NCBI GenBank assembly: GCA_030522415.1
Contig: CM060109.1
Span: 29,075,892 to 29,139,891, forward strand
Direction: 5' to 3'
Source of the DNA: Channallabes apus
Taxonomy: Eukaryota; Chordata; Actinopteri; Siluriformes; Clariidae
DNA length: 64,000 nucleotides
Positions 25,901 to 38,113 of this stretch are shown here, one piece after another. Within the stretch, counting starts at the first letter, position 1; each line of letters opens with the position of its first letter. A program made the translations under genes and the position numbers. Below the pieces are notes generated by a model, which saw nothing but the letters and a program-made list of their open reading frames with translations, was not told the DNA's origin and did no database searches.

Positions 25901-28900
25901 CTAAAGAGTCATTTAATAAACCGAGTATATACTGTATATATTGTGCGCAAACATTTAGCTTGAAAATAATCAATACGGGTTGATACAGATTTGCACAGTG
26001 TAAACAGCTGTTAGGTTTTACTGAGTGTGCTGGAAGTTATGAGTTCTTCTGGTAACTTTGTCCCATTGGCTTCTTTCTATTTTTATACAAACCCAGGAGC
26101 ATACATTAGGATTTTTTTTTCCCCCAATCTGAAAACAGGTTTGTGATGTAATATGCAAACATTCTTCAGCAGTATTATTGATTTATTTTCATTTTAAAGA
26201 CATGTTTTAAAATATTGAATGGTTTTGTTAGATAATGCAGACATGATTAACATGCACAGCAACATTTGTACTACAGAAAATATGCCCAGGACTTTTATGT
26301 ATATTCATATACATACATTCATTCATTCATTCATTTTCTATACCGCTTAATCCTGTGTTCAGGGTCGCGGGGGACCTGGAGCCTATCCCAGGAGACTTCG
26401 GGCACTAGGCGGGGTACACCCTGGACAGGGTGCCAATCCATCGCAGGGCACACACACATACACACACTCACACACCCAATCACACACTACGGGCAATTTA
26501 GGAACGCCAATTAGCCTAACCTGCATATCTTTGGACTGTGGGAGGAAACCGGAGTACCCGGAGGAAACCCACCAAGCACGGGGAGAACATGCAAACTCCA
26601 TGCACACAGAGACGGGAATCGAGCCTGGCCGGGGAATCGAACCCAGACCCTGGAGGTGCAAGGCGACAGTGCTAACCACTACACCCATATACATACAGTG
26701 TAAGTCAAATACTAATAGAAATCACAGTTGAGCACATTATTATATTTAATCAGTTAGTCATAATGAAAGTAGCACTGTTGAATGAATATTAAAAAGGTGA
26801 AATGATCAGTCATTACAAATTAATGAAAGATAAACTATACATTATTTTTGTGGGATATCACAAAAGCATATGATTTGGCTTAAAGGATTGTCTATAGCAA
26901 TTTGGGTCAGCTGTCATCAGGAAACTCCCTCAACAGGAAATGACATAGCAGAAAGAGGGGTAAGGTCATCACTAAACAGAATGTGTAAATGAACTGACAT
27001 CAAAACGATTTCTCTTAAAAAAAGAAAGAAAGAAACCTGTGAATATCAGAAACAACACACACAAAACCCAAGTATGTGAGGTAAAGAGAGTTTATAAACA
27101 CAAGATCTTGGGACAAGTTGTTCACCTTCTCACTGGAACAGTCTACTATGCATATTCTATAACAGGAAACTAACAGACCTCATGATGTCTCATAAGAACC
27201 CCATGTTGACTCAGATGCTTTGGTCGACTGTGTACATGTGAACTGTTTCTACACCCTGTAGTCTAGTTTAATGAAAGATACTCAGTAACATGGATCATAT
27301 GACCTATCCTGCTCTGCTACTGCACGGTAGATAAACAAGAGATCTGTTCAGTGTTTTCCAACACACAGTGTACACTCAATTTCGATAGAGAACATGGGTA
27401 TGACAAAAATATAAGAATAAAAAAATTAGCAGCGGCATAAATGAGTATTTAGGGGAAATTCCTTTTCCACTGTCTTGTCCTGTTCTGGGATCTCCTCAAG
27501 GAATAAACCAACTATGTTTGCAGACTAATTAATGCATCACTTTTTTTCTGTTGTTTCATTGTCCTTTTATTTATACTTGTATAGTTTATGACTGTTGGTT
27601 GTTTGAAATGTTGGACGTAAAATGAAGTGCTATACAGTATGAGTAAAGATATTAGAACTGCTGCTATTGTTAACATTATTATTATTATTATTGTTATTAT
27701 TATTACTGAAACTGCTTGGTCTACTTCACAGTTGAGGAAGCCATTCCTGTAAGAATATTTTGTTGTGATTCGGACACCCTATTATTTTTAAGCCACATGG
27801 TCTCCTGGGGAGGTTAACTGAGATCAGTGTAAACAGTGCCCTTAAGAATATAAATGGACATTGTTATGGACTTCATTCATTTATTCATATTCTATACAAC
27901 TTATCCTATACAGGGTCCTAGGAAGGCTAAAGCCGATTCCAGGATACTTTGGCCACAAGGCGGGGTGCAAATGATTTCCTGGGGGTCAGCATAAAATTTG
28001 CCAATCCATCACAGAGCGCACACACATGCATGCACCACAGGGCAATCTGGGAACACCAATTAGCCTAATCTGCATGTCTTTGGATTGTGGGAGGAAATTT
28101 ACCAAGCAGGGGGAGAACATGCAAACTCCACGCACACAGATCTGAGGTGGGAATCGAACCCTTGACCCTGAAAGTGTAAGGTGAACAGAGCTAACTATTA
28201 TGTCACCATTATAAAGTTCAGTACAATTCAAATAATTACTTAGTGCAAATGATTTCCTGGGGTCAGCGTAAAATATTCCAACTTCCTGGAACTACTGGTG
28301 TTTACTAAGCACTCTATCCTAGTCAGGATTGTGGTGGATCAAGAGCTTATGTTCCTGGTGTACACACACTCATTAACAATTAAGTGCAATTTAACTAGTA
28401 TGTTTTTCAAAAGGCTGGAGGAATGACAACCACGAGGGCAACATAACAAAAAAAATTATTAATCACTTAATAATAGCACTATGGATAAATAAATGCCTGA
28501 CACACACAACAATTAATTCTATACCTCATGTTCCACTCATACTGCTGTCACACCTACATGCAATAGCTTTACCCTTTTTATATTGCACAGTCTTTATACA
28601 CATCTTTTGTAACCTATATAACATTATGTAATGTTTATAATGTTTATATTATAATGTAATATAAACATTATAAACTGCAGTAAACTCTTTATTAGGTCAG
28701 GAACAGTCATATAAGTATCTCTCTTCATACTATACTGTGTATGGTCATGTGTGTTACAAATAAATTTTGAATGAATGAATGACAATACCATCTGCCACAT
28801 TTTGATCTGCAAACTGAGTCTGCCTGGAGTTGAGGTGTGTAACCCTGGGGGGTGGATGTGTCTGAGGCACAGGCCTGGTCTCCTACCTGCAGTGTCCCAT

Positions 28901-29082
28901 ATGGAGATATTGTAGGGTCCCCACTGCTTGAGATAGAAAGCCCCTCCAACTGTGCTCACTGTGTCCTTAAATTTCCTCTCGGTGTACCTATGGAGGAGAG
29001 ATGTTTTCCCCACATTCATGTCACCCAGCAAGACAATTTTCACGTCAGGCTTTTTCAGCTTCTTCTTCGTAGGCTCGGCCAT
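22976..29082 (-). CDS. rab20: Rab family small GTPase RAB20, two exons
   Basis: Exon 1 is 29082-28887 and exon 2 is 23508-22976; together 242 residues, close to human RAB20 (~234). The intron splits the Gly of the DTAG motif, with donor GTAGG and acceptor CTTCTAG. GTP-binding motifs: GDMNVGKTS (P-loop, ~18-26), WDTAG followed by REQF, NKAD, and ETSAK. The C terminus ends GCCA, a double-cysteine prenylation signal for membrane anchoring. A Ser-rich insert between NKAD and the last helix region is typical of this divergent Rab. Known role: early endosome and phagosome maturation and hypoxia-linked trafficking. Position between col4a2 and naxd in opposite orientation matches other vertebrates. 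The start Met at 29082 heads the short basic leader MAEPTKKKLKKPD. Confidence 0.96.
24202..25732 (+). mobile_element. Tc1-like transposon with broken transposase, in rab20 intron
   Basis: TA-flanked (24200-24201, 25733-25734); ends CACTGTGTTCCAAATTATTA and its inverted, slightly changed copy at 25704-25732. The interior follows a Tc1/mariner transposase on the plus strand: N-terminal helix-turn-helix near 24430-24600, then FTDECRATLDGPDGW (24838 on), FMHDNAPSHAAK (25103 on) and WPPSSPDLKPIENLW (25192 on), supplying the D, D, E triad. At least two frameshifts and stops separate these pieces, so it is a pseudogene. Confidence 0.9.
25752..25806 (+). repeat. SINE head fragment
   Basis: GGCGGCCTTGCACCTCCAGG through GGTGCGATTCC matches the tRNA-like head of the SINE family, without the A-box block and without body. 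Confidence 0.6.
26318..26685 (-). repeat. tRNA-derived SINE (antisense) with 12-bp target duplication
   Basis: Reverse orientation of the family: tail ATTCATTCATTC and TACCGCTTAATCCTG at left, head GCTAACCACTACACC at right. CATATACATACA is exactly repeated at 26306-26317 and 26686-26697. Lies in the rab20 intron. Confidence 0.92.
27874..28205 (-). repeat. Older antisense SINE copy
   Basis: Diverged copy of the same family: ATACAACTTATCC at left, GGGAGAACATGCAAACTCC and GGGAATCGAACCC at right. Its middle segment, at 27965-27999, is replaced by sequence that occurs again at 28243 (see findings). Confidence 0.75.
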
Positions 29083-29677
29083 GGTCAGAAATTAGCACAC
29101 TCCGCTTGTTCCCTCTCAGCGACCAAACGCCATGTTTAACTTTTATCCTTTAAACACAAATGACAGCAGAAAGCAACATATAAATTAAAAACGAGCGGTT
29201 TGGTCTGTTTCTCACATAACATGGTTGAGATTTTACTCTCAGAGCGCATGAATAAACAGACTTGTAGTCACAAAGCCGAGCGACGCGGACACTTTTAAGA
29301 AGAGCGGTTTTACAGGAATTGTGCAGACTTGTACTGTGTACATTTGGGAAGTTCAAGTCCAACTCTTAAAGCTTACTACGCAGGAAAATGCCCGGATGGG
29401 GGCGGGGCGGCATAGTTGCCTGTCCATGCGCGTATAAAAATTGACTAAAAAATACACTCTATTACCTTCGTTATATTAGATTAGTATAATACAATAAACA
29501 CGTTACGATTATCTCGTGTCGGTTAAAAAGTGTTTGAATCTAGATCGTGCTTCAGCGAAAACAAGTTGTGATAATTTCCACACTGCATTTTGATTGGCTG
29601 ATAAACTGACGTAATAGTGTAGCGTGCGGAGCAAACCAACGCTCGTTTTTGACGTGTCGTGAACACACGCGGAGGCG
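29083..29677. promoter_or_regulatory. Shared divergent promoter region of rab20 and naxd
   Basis: The start codons of rab20 (minus) and naxd (plus) are 595 bases apart, with no other gene between. Visible candidate sites: an inverted CCAAT box (ATTGG at ~29592), a CRE-like TGACGTAA at ~29607, and TTTGACGTG at ~29648. CG dinucleotides are more frequent here than in the surrounding introns. No TATA box stands out. Function is inferred from position. Confidence 0.5.
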
Positions 29678-31600
29678 ATGTCGATGCTGCTTAAGCGTGC
29701 ATTCACCCGTTTGGCTGCATCGCTCCAAAGTTGGCCCTTTGGTAAGACCAAAGTTGTTCACTGGCGGTGTTGTCGTAAAAGCTGTTGCATGATCGGAATG
29801 CATGGAAGCAAAGTTGCTCCTTCGCGTCCTAACTGTAGCCTTCTGCTTTGCAGTAACTCTTCTGAATGAGAAAGGTAAATCTCCGATTCCGGGCACTCAA
29901 TATGCAGCCTAGCATACCTTCAGTAACGCCCAGGATTAACATTTAAACGTTGTCATTGATCATACTTGTCGAATTAAAGTTGCAAACATTCAGATTTCAG
30001 ACCCTTATTTTGTTGTTGTGATTATGTTGTGCACTTCTAAATGACGTAGTACGCAAACCCTCTACGTACGTGTTGTTGTGGCTACAGAGAGGAGGAGCTC
30101 GGATTAAGTTTTGATATAATCCTCTGTAATATAACGGGAACGTGATTGTACTTAGCGCTGTTGCTATTTTCCCCCCCGAATGCGCGCAGACCATTGATTT
30201 ATATATTTATAAATGAGATTCGGTTTTCTAGCAACTGTCAAAAGGAATAATGGCGTACGCGAAGAAAAGTAAAAAAGGCGGTTAGCTAGAAAAGTAACGT
30301 TAGCTCTAGGTTTTGGCTAACGTCGGCTAGCTGGCCAGGTGGATGCTTAGCTAACGTTAGTTTGCCGTTAAACACCAAGCAGTTTGCTGGACGCGGTTAT
30401 AGCCTAACAGAGCCTGGTGATATATTGCACCGCTCGATCATGTTAGTGAATCCCACCCGAGGATACCACTGGTCAGACGCGGAGACGAGAGCACTGTTGA
30501 CTATTTGGGGAGAACACGACGTGCAAACTGCGCTGGACGGAAACTTCCGAAATAGTCACGTTTACCGCGACGTAGCTGGTCGTCTGAGTGATATGGGCTA
30601 CGATCGGACCCCGGATCAGTGCCGAGTGCGAGTAAAGAGCCTGAAAAGACAGTATTTTCAGGCGAAAAAGGCCTCGAAGAAAAACGGCCACTTTGCAAAG
30701 ATCTTCAGGTTCTACAAAGACATGGAGAGGATCCTGAGCAGCAGGTCGTCAGCAGGGCTGGATGCGCATGATATGGACGGCATGGGTCCTGAGGGAGACG
30801 AGACAATGGACGGCACTGAAGAAGATGGAGAGAGTGTGGACCAGCCACATGAATCGGATGTGGACGCTGCAGGAGAATGCTCAAACATGGAGTACCCTGT
30901 GAAAATTGAGTATCCGCCCTACCCCATCCCTGTGACTGTGGGCAGTTGCAGCAGTAAGTCCTCCTCGTGTCACTTACCAGCTCACAACACATAGAACATT
31001 CACAATGGTGTATCCGCTCACCTTCTTGTTTCTCTCCCTCTCGCTCGCTCTCATATATATTGTTACAGATGCACCGGATGTTCCAGCCAAGCAGCCTGAA
31101 GAACAGACCTCCACCATGCCATCGTCTTCAGGAAGTAGGCGACACAAAAAGCGCTTTGCAAACCTGTCGCTGGAGAAACTTATGGAGAAGTTTCTCGAAC
31201 AGAGTTTGGAGGCAGAAGAGAACTTCTATAGACTTGAGGAGCAGCGGCTTCAAGCCGAGGATCTTCGTAGAGAGACTGAACATACAAGAGAGATGCACAT
31301 GTTGCAGATGCTGGGCCAGATGTTTGCTGGTCTCAGTACACCCACAGTCACGTCGCCACCTGCTCCTCAGTCCACACGTAACTCAAAGACTGCTCCGTCG
31401 GTAACCCATGCACGTCCAAATGGTGGCAGCCAAAGCCTTCAAACCAGCCAGGTTGACTATGCCGTCCCAAGTCCTCCCGCTGCTCCAGGTCTGCGCAGGG
31501 CTGATGCCGCTCACTACTGATCTAATGCGTCGTGGTTTCAGTCAGGCATATTTGATCGCTGATAAATATTGTGTACATCCAGGCCAGTATAGTTTGATAT

Positions 31601-31632
<32 letters not shown>

Positions 31633-32205
31633 GTGGTGGCTTTCAGAGTTGGAGAGAACTGCACTTCTGACAGTTGCACATCCGTTCATGTTATGAATTA
31701 TTTGCATCAACTTAATCTGAAAAAGTATCACATGACCCATTGTCCTTAATCAGATATCAAGCTAAATGTACTTTTCTTTTCAAACATAGTGCTTAGAGAA
31801 GGGTATGATGGACTGAAGCAGCCGAGTTATTGTTCTCTTTCCTTTAGTTATTGAGCGGACATATTCCCTGGGAGGAGTCGCACACAGAAGCATGAACATC
31901 CTGCCATTAGTTAAAAATATAATTCCTCCCCTGACGTCTAAAAAGCACAAGGGACAAGATGGTCGCATAGGAATCATTGGAGGATGTCAAGAGTAAGTAG
32001 CTACAACATTTAAACTGACAATCAACTATTTTTTCCCCAGTAATCTCTTCTGTTTTTTTTTTTTTTATTTAATTTTTTTTTAGGTACACTGGAGCACCTT
32101 ACTTTGCTGCCATTTCTGCACTGAAAATAGTACGTAGTGTAACGTGTAAACAAATATTTGCACAAAATAAATGGAAGAATTTAATCTTATCTCTGTGTCA
32201 CGCTG

Positions 32206-32237
<32 letters not shown>

Positions 32238-33417
32238 CCCCTTTAGGGTGCGGATCTTTCCCACGTGTTCTGCACCAAAGATGCTGCCACTGTGATTAAA
32301 TCTTACAGCCCTGAGCTCATAGTTCACCCTGTGCTGTGAGTGCATTAATCTGACTGTCTAATCTGGTTGTTAAATCTACACTCGCTGGTGATTAATGCAA
32401 TCCTTTCTCTCATGTTGTAACATACAGAGACAGTCCCGATGCTGTGGAGGAAATCGAGAAATGGTTGCCAAGGCTCCACTGTTTGGTCGTGGGGCCAGGT
32501 TTAGGCAGGGAGGACAAGCACCTTAATAATGCAAAGGTAAGAGTGTCAAGCAGTAGGTTAGTAGGCTTGCTTAACTATTTGCGTGTAAAAGTTGTTTTGA
32601 TGTGTAATATTGATATTTTATAGGAGGTAATTGAAAAGTCAAAATCAAGAGGAATTCCAATAGTCATTGATGCAGTAAGTAAGATTTTTTTTTTCTTTTC
32701 CTGCTAATTTAGAAATCTAAAAAATGGAAACGATGCACATGAAAGCATAATGTTTTGTATATGATTATTATATCCGCCCCCAGGACGGACTTTGGTTAGT
32801 TTCCAAAGAACCATCGGTCATTCAAGGTTATCAGAGAGCAATCTTAACACCCAACTTTATGGAGTTTACACGTCTCTATGAAGCAATGGTAAGGGATGTT
32901 TCTAGTAAAATTGGGAAATGGGTGGTGGTTGTTGTTTTTTCCTTCCTTAACCATTATTAATTAGTTATTAATACTTTTATAGACAATGAATTAACATGCT
33001 AAATTGTTAATAAAAATCTAAAGAGTTTCACATTTTGGATTACAGCACCATCAGACTTTAGACAGCACTGACCTTAGGGTCACTGCGCAGCAGCTGAGTA
33101 TCGCACTGGGTAACGTGACTCTGCTTTTGAAAGGAGAGGAGGACATTATCACTGATGGCAACCAGGGTCAGTCAGATTAAATCCAACCGTCCTCTCATTT
33201 CTCATCGTCTTTAAAAACACACTCGTTTATTTTTGTTGCGTCCCAATGTGTTCAGTGCTAACATGCAGTCAAGAGGGAAGTGGGCGTCGCTGTGGTGGAC
33301 AGGGAGATCTGCTGTCTGGTTCTTTAGGAGTCTTTTCCCATTGGGCTTTCAGCTCATCTCTAAATGCAACTGAAGGGTAAGCATTCCAGTTAATCATCTT
33401 CATCCCTCTCTCTCCCG

Positions 33418-33452
<35 letters not shown>

Positions 33453-33639
33453 GTAGTAGTGATTTTATACAAGTGTTTGTTTCTCCAGTATGAATCCTAC
33501 ACTGGTAGCTGCTTTTGGCGCCTCCTCCATAACCAGGCAGTGTAACAATCAAGCCTTTCACAAGTACGGCCGGGCCACCACCACCTCGGACATGATCCAG
33601 GAGATCTGTGCCGCCTTCAAGAAGCTATTTGAAACCTGA
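29678..33639 (+). CDS. naxd: ATP-dependent (S)-NAD(P)H-hydrate dehydratase, mitochondrial
   Basis: Repairs hydrated NADH and NADPH by ATP-driven dehydration. Ten exons: 29678-29741, 31848-31992, 32084-32129, 32247-32335, 32428-32536, 32624-32674, 32784-32888, 33046-33166, 33256-33376, 33489-33639; 333 residues, near the human length of ~347. Motifs: IGIIGG near the N-terminal nucleotide fold, [28 protein letters not shown], and [12 protein letters not shown], the glycine-rich ATP/phosphate loop with the family's catalytic Asp. Exon 1 encodes a basic, acid-free leader ([17 protein letters not shown]) fitting a mitochondrial presequence; its donor phase joins exon 2 exactly. The 2.1-kb first intron contains the Myb/SANT gene. 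An alternative first exon giving a cytosolic form, as known in mammals, cannot be excluded. Confidence 0.94.
30440..31520 (+). CDS. Myb/SANT-like DNA-binding domain protein, nested in naxd intron 1
   Basis: Two exons, 30440-30953 and 31069-31520, encode 321 residues; splice sites are A|GTAAGT and TTACAG|A, phase 1. Residues ~9-80 form a trihelix-type Myb/SANT (Myb_DNA-bind_4-like) domain: [16 protein letters not shown], then [20 protein letters not shown] and [12 protein letters not shown]. An acidic linker rich in Asp, Glu, Gly and Met follows. The second exon holds a basic patch (GSRRHKKR) and a charged amphipathic helix (~230-280: [17 protein letters not shown]), likely a coiled coil, then a Ser/Pro/Ala tail. 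ATG 30440 is the first in-frame ATG. Such proteins are often derived from, or partner with, PIF/Harbinger transposases; a DNA-binding role is inferred. I cannot give a symbol. Same strand as naxd; no clear polyadenylation signal follows it. Confidence 0.82.
31598..31631. repeat. Poly-T tract after the Myb/SANT gene
   Basis: A run of ~34 T on the plus strand, just 80 bases beyond the stop codon; a similar tract lies at 32208-32237 in naxd intron 3, next to the acceptor. Confidence 0.9.
33419..33453. repeat. (GC)n(AC)n microsatellite in naxd intron 9
   Basis: GCGCGCGC followed by about 13 AC units, 35 bases before the last naxd exon. Confidence 0.9.
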
Positions 33640-35540
33640 ACTTCTTTATCTGTATTCTGAGCTTTTCGCTTCATTCCTGCCCAGTGCAACAATATCTGAT
33701 ACATCTCCCTTCAAGAAGAAGGAATACGCAGTTCAAAGAGGATACCAGTCCACACTGTTTCTTACAATGGATTATTTTGCATACAAACTTTTTTTTTTGT
33801 GTCCATATCTGCCTGCTTTACACTTTCCACCCCTTCTAATTCGCAAAACAGCACCTGAATCTGAACAGTTAGAGTTCAATCTGCCGACAGCTTTGTGTTG
33901 TGCTGCTTACAGATGGACTTTTTTCGCCGATAACGCCATCAGTTTTTCAGTGAGCTGATAGTTCCACATAGGTAGTGAGGCTTATTTACTACAACTCTAG
34001 GTGTTCTTGCAATGAAATGACACAATGAACCATCATAGATTAAACATAACTACTGTATACCTTAGTTTTCATATGTTAGGTCAGAGGGGTTTTAGTCATT
34101 TTCTATAAGAGCAGCTCTTACAGTAACTCATAGCACATGTTTATATTAATGCACTTCTAATGCTTTATCTTTTCTATAGTATCTTGCACAGGATCTTGTG
34201 TTGGATGATAAACACAAATTCATTTTTTAAAAAGCGTGTAATTGCTGATGTGTTTTTGTTTTTAAAGATATGTTTAAGGTTTCTTTTTTTTTTTTTTTTT
34301 TTGAAAGAGTCTCTAGTGTCAGTGATTTGTAACAGACAAAGGTAAAGCTGCTCCTTAATGTTTGTTTCCAGCAAGGAAAGTCTTCACCTTATAGGACGTG
34401 GCAGCTTCTCCAAAACATGTTTTTTTTTTCCTTCTTAATTTCAGTAGCAAGAGATAAAGAAATGCTAATGTTGGGACGACAGTTTATAGCTGTTATAAGC
34501 TAGAACATGAAAAAAATAATTAATTCATGAAAGGTCCACAACATTAAACATGAGTGTGAACATAAAGTATTGTATCCTCCTTTTATAAACAGACCACATT
34601 TGAATTGTTCGTAAATTGCTGTGGTAAAAGACAAGGAATATGCTTTTGGACTGTCAGTTTTTGAAAAAAAATCTGATAATTTTTCTTCATTTTAAGGCCT
34701 TGTTTAAATAGTGCAGCAGTGCTTTCCTTCCGTCATTCTTAAGTCTTTCTATTAAGAAAATAAGCTACCAGAACCAGACACTGCTTTGTATAAATCAGTC
34801 CATCAAGACAAACCCCCCATTTTCAGCACTGTCACTGGTGATATGTTCAGTATGATTTAATAATTAATTATGGTGCTTTGTGCTAAATATTTTAATTGAT
34901 ATTTAATATAAAAATGTATAAACCTTCATAATGGTTTAATACCAGCACATTCTGTGTTACAGCTCTTGTGGTTCTAGAAGTATATCACTGTGCTCTGAAT
35001 AATAAACAGATACCAAACTTTTTTATTATTATTATTATTGCTAATCCAAGCCATGCTATGAACAGATAAATTATTTGTACAAGAAGTGTTAAAAAGTTGG
35101 TCTCCCTGTAAAATTATTACATGGTTTTAAATTTTTTCGCTTTCCCTCACAAAGAATCTGTGCAGATCGTAATATATTTAGTTGATAGCCGTAAAACATG
35201 AGCACAAATTGTCATTTTTGGTAAAGTGTTAGATGAATATTAATAATGATTGGTAATATGGTACTCAAGGACAAGAATGATTTTAAATGTATAAAATGTT
35301 GTGTTAAACATTTGTCAAATGCACTTCTTTTGAAGTGTATGACTATGTTCATAAACAGCTGCAGAATAATCATTTTCCATACGTTCCCCAATGGCTTTTG
35401 CCATTTAGTTTTCAGGTTTTATTCATAACATCCAAAGTTTCATAAAGCAGGTGTAGCGTATGATGATTTTTATTTTATTTTTTTTAAAGCAGTTGGATTT
35501 TCTTGGTAGATTTTCTTTCTAATAAAGTCACTGAACTCAA
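33640..35540 (+). other. naxd: naxd 3' UTR and flank
   Basis: No gene-like frame. Two polyadenylation signals are visible: AATAAA at 35001-35006 and at 35521-35526; the second is followed by a GT-rich stretch (TTTGTGTGTTTTCATG), the better 3' end candidate. Confidence 0.5.
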
Positions 35541-36025
35541 TTAATTTGTGTGTTTTCATGTTTACACACTACACAGGCTAGGATTCCCTCCCCATGTGCA
35601 TGAGCCTTTGCCACAAAGGCTTTGCCTTTGCCTGTTTTTATTCCCTTGGATCCATTTTGGTATATCCTGACCACTGTATCAGGAATATCCCACAAGACCT
35701 GCAGTTTTGTAGTTGCTCTGACCCAATCACCTAGCTGTCACAATTTGGGCCTTATCATAGTAGCTTATTTATCAGGCAAAGCAGTTTTTGGCATACAAAC
35801 GTTTATGCAAGATTTTGTGAACACACAGCACCCTGGACCCCAAGAATGTTTGTAATGCCCATACTAATTAATTAAATGAGAATACACAATCACGGTTTTA
35901 TCTGGTCTGCTGGGGGTGTGATAGAGTTTTGGAGCGCGATGATGCTGAATACATGGGAAGATTATTAAGTATAATATTAAATTTGTATGCCGATGTATCA
36001 CTTGTGCCAATTGCAACTGGAAGTA

Positions 36026-37579
36026 CAGTAGGGGAAATAAGTATTTGATCCCTTACAGATTTTCTAAGTTTGCCCACTTACAAAGAAATGAAGGGTCTAT
36101 AATTTTTATCATAGGTTTATGGTAAAGGATTGAGACAGAATATCAACCAAAACTCCAGAAAAAGCACATGATACAAATGTTATGAGTTAAGTTGCTTTTT
36201 AATGAGGGAAATAAGTATTTGATCCCCAAGCAAAACATGGCTTAGTACTTGGTAGAAAACCCTTACTGGAAAGCACAGTGGGAAGACGTTTCTTGTAGAT
36301 GTTTCCCAGATTTGCACACACCTTGGGATGCATTTTGATCCACTATTCTTTACAGATTTTCTCTAAATGTTTAAGGTTTCTTGCCTGTTGCTTGGCAACT
36401 CGAAATTACAGCTCTCTCCATGAATTTTCTATGGGATTAAGGTCTAAAGACTGACTAGACCACTACATGACTTTAATGTGCTTATTCTTGAGACACTTCT
36501 TAGTTGCCTTGGCAGTATGTTTGGGGTCATTTTTATGCTGGAAGACCTACTGTATCCACAACCCATCTTCAGGAGGTTCTCATCCAAAACTTTACAACAC
36601 ATGGCTTTATCCATTGGCCCCTCAGTGCAGCAAAGTCAATCTGTACCATTAGCAGAGAAACAGCCTCAAAGCATAATGTTTCCACCTCCGTGCTTGACTG
36701 TAGGGACTGTGGTGTTCTTAGTGTCATAGTCAGCGTTTTTCTTCCTCCGAAAACAGCAAGTCGAGTTGATGACAGAGCTCAATTTTGGTCTCATCTGACC
36801 ACAGCAGTTTATCCCAATCTTTCTCTGTTCATTGGCAAACCTCAGGCGGGTCTGTACATGTGTCTTCTTGAGGAGGGGAAGCCTTGCTGCGCTGAAGGAT
36901 TTCAAGATTTTGATCATGCAGGCGTATTGTGTTACCAATGGTTGTTTGGTGACTGTGCTCCCAACTGCATTGAGATCATTCGCAAGCTCCTCCCGTGTAG
37001 TCCTGGGCTGGTCCCTCATTTTTCTCATGATTATTCGTACTCCATGAGGTGAAATCTTGCATATAGGCCATTAATGGTTACTTTGTATTTCTTCCATATG
37101 TAAATAATCGCTCCAGCAGTTGTCTCCTCCTCACCAAGCTTCTAGCTGATGGTCTTGTAGCCCATTCCAGCCATGTGCAGGTCTAAAAGCTTGTTCCTGA
37201 CTTGCTTTGACAGCTCTTTGGTCTTGCCGATGGTGGTGATGTTTGAATGGAAGATAGAGATTTTGTGGACATGTGGATTTTATACACATACCACATTGTT
37301 GTTAGGAGCCCCTTCTTAAATTAATATGTGTACCACAAGAGCACATAACCAGTCTGTGAGAGGCAGAATTATTGTTCGTTGGTAGGGGATCAAATATTCC
37401 TTCATTGAAATGCAATTTAATTCATAACATTTGCATCATGTGCTTTTTCTGGATTTTTGGTTGATATCCTTTCTCAATCCTTTACCATAAACCTATGACA
37501 AATTATAGACCCTTCATTTCTTTGTAAGTGGGCAAACTTAGAAAATCTGTAGGGGATAAAATACTTATTTCCCCCATTG
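36026..37579 (-). mobile_element. Tc1-like transposon, decayed, naxd-eaf2 interval
   Basis: TA-flanked (36024-36025 and 37580-37581); inverted ends share GGGGAAATAAGTATTTGATC-type sequence, then a second matched block (ATTTTCTAAGTTTGCCCACT). On the minus strand 36666-37028 encodes part of a transposase (RKMRDQPRTTREELANDL, then KHGGGNIML). The catalytic segments elsewhere are broken by stops. The size, 1554 bp, is that of a complete Tc1 element. Confidence 0.9.
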
Positions 37580-37581
37580 TA

Positions 37582-38113
37582 GGTGTGATATATTAGGCAG
37601 CAAGTGAACATTTTGTCCCCGAAGTTGATGTGTTGGAATGGGTCGGAGCACCTGCTACGCTGCAGCTCTTGTGGGATGTTCCTGTTCTACAGTGGTCAGG
37701 ACATTCCAAAAGTGGTGCAAGGAATTAAAAGTGATAAACCAGTAAGGCTCATGGGGAGTGAAGGGTGGTCCATGTAGTCCGATCCAGTTGAAGAACTATT
37801 GTACTGTAGCTCAAATTGCTGAAAGAATCCATGCTGGTCTCCATGGAAAGGAGTCAGAACACAGCAATGTGAATAGTTAACTCCTCGCCGCTGAGAGAAA
37901 ACTTTTAATTTGGAGTGTATGTGGTTTTGCTAGTGAGGAGACTTTTATTGTGACAAGGCGACTTCCGCTGGGGTCCTTCGGAAATCCCTTACGAGTTGCT
38001 GTATTTCTTCAGCTAAATTCAGGTGGCTGACGTGAGTTAGTTCAGCCGTAGATGCTGTGGACATTTAAAGATTGGTAATTTAGTTAACATATGATAGAAA
38101 GCTTATCATTAGA
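37582..38113 (+). other. Region upstream of eaf2
   Basis: No gene or repeat recognised. It should hold the eaf2 promoter and 5' UTR; I see no TATA box or strong motif to mark the start of transcription. Confidence 0.3.
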
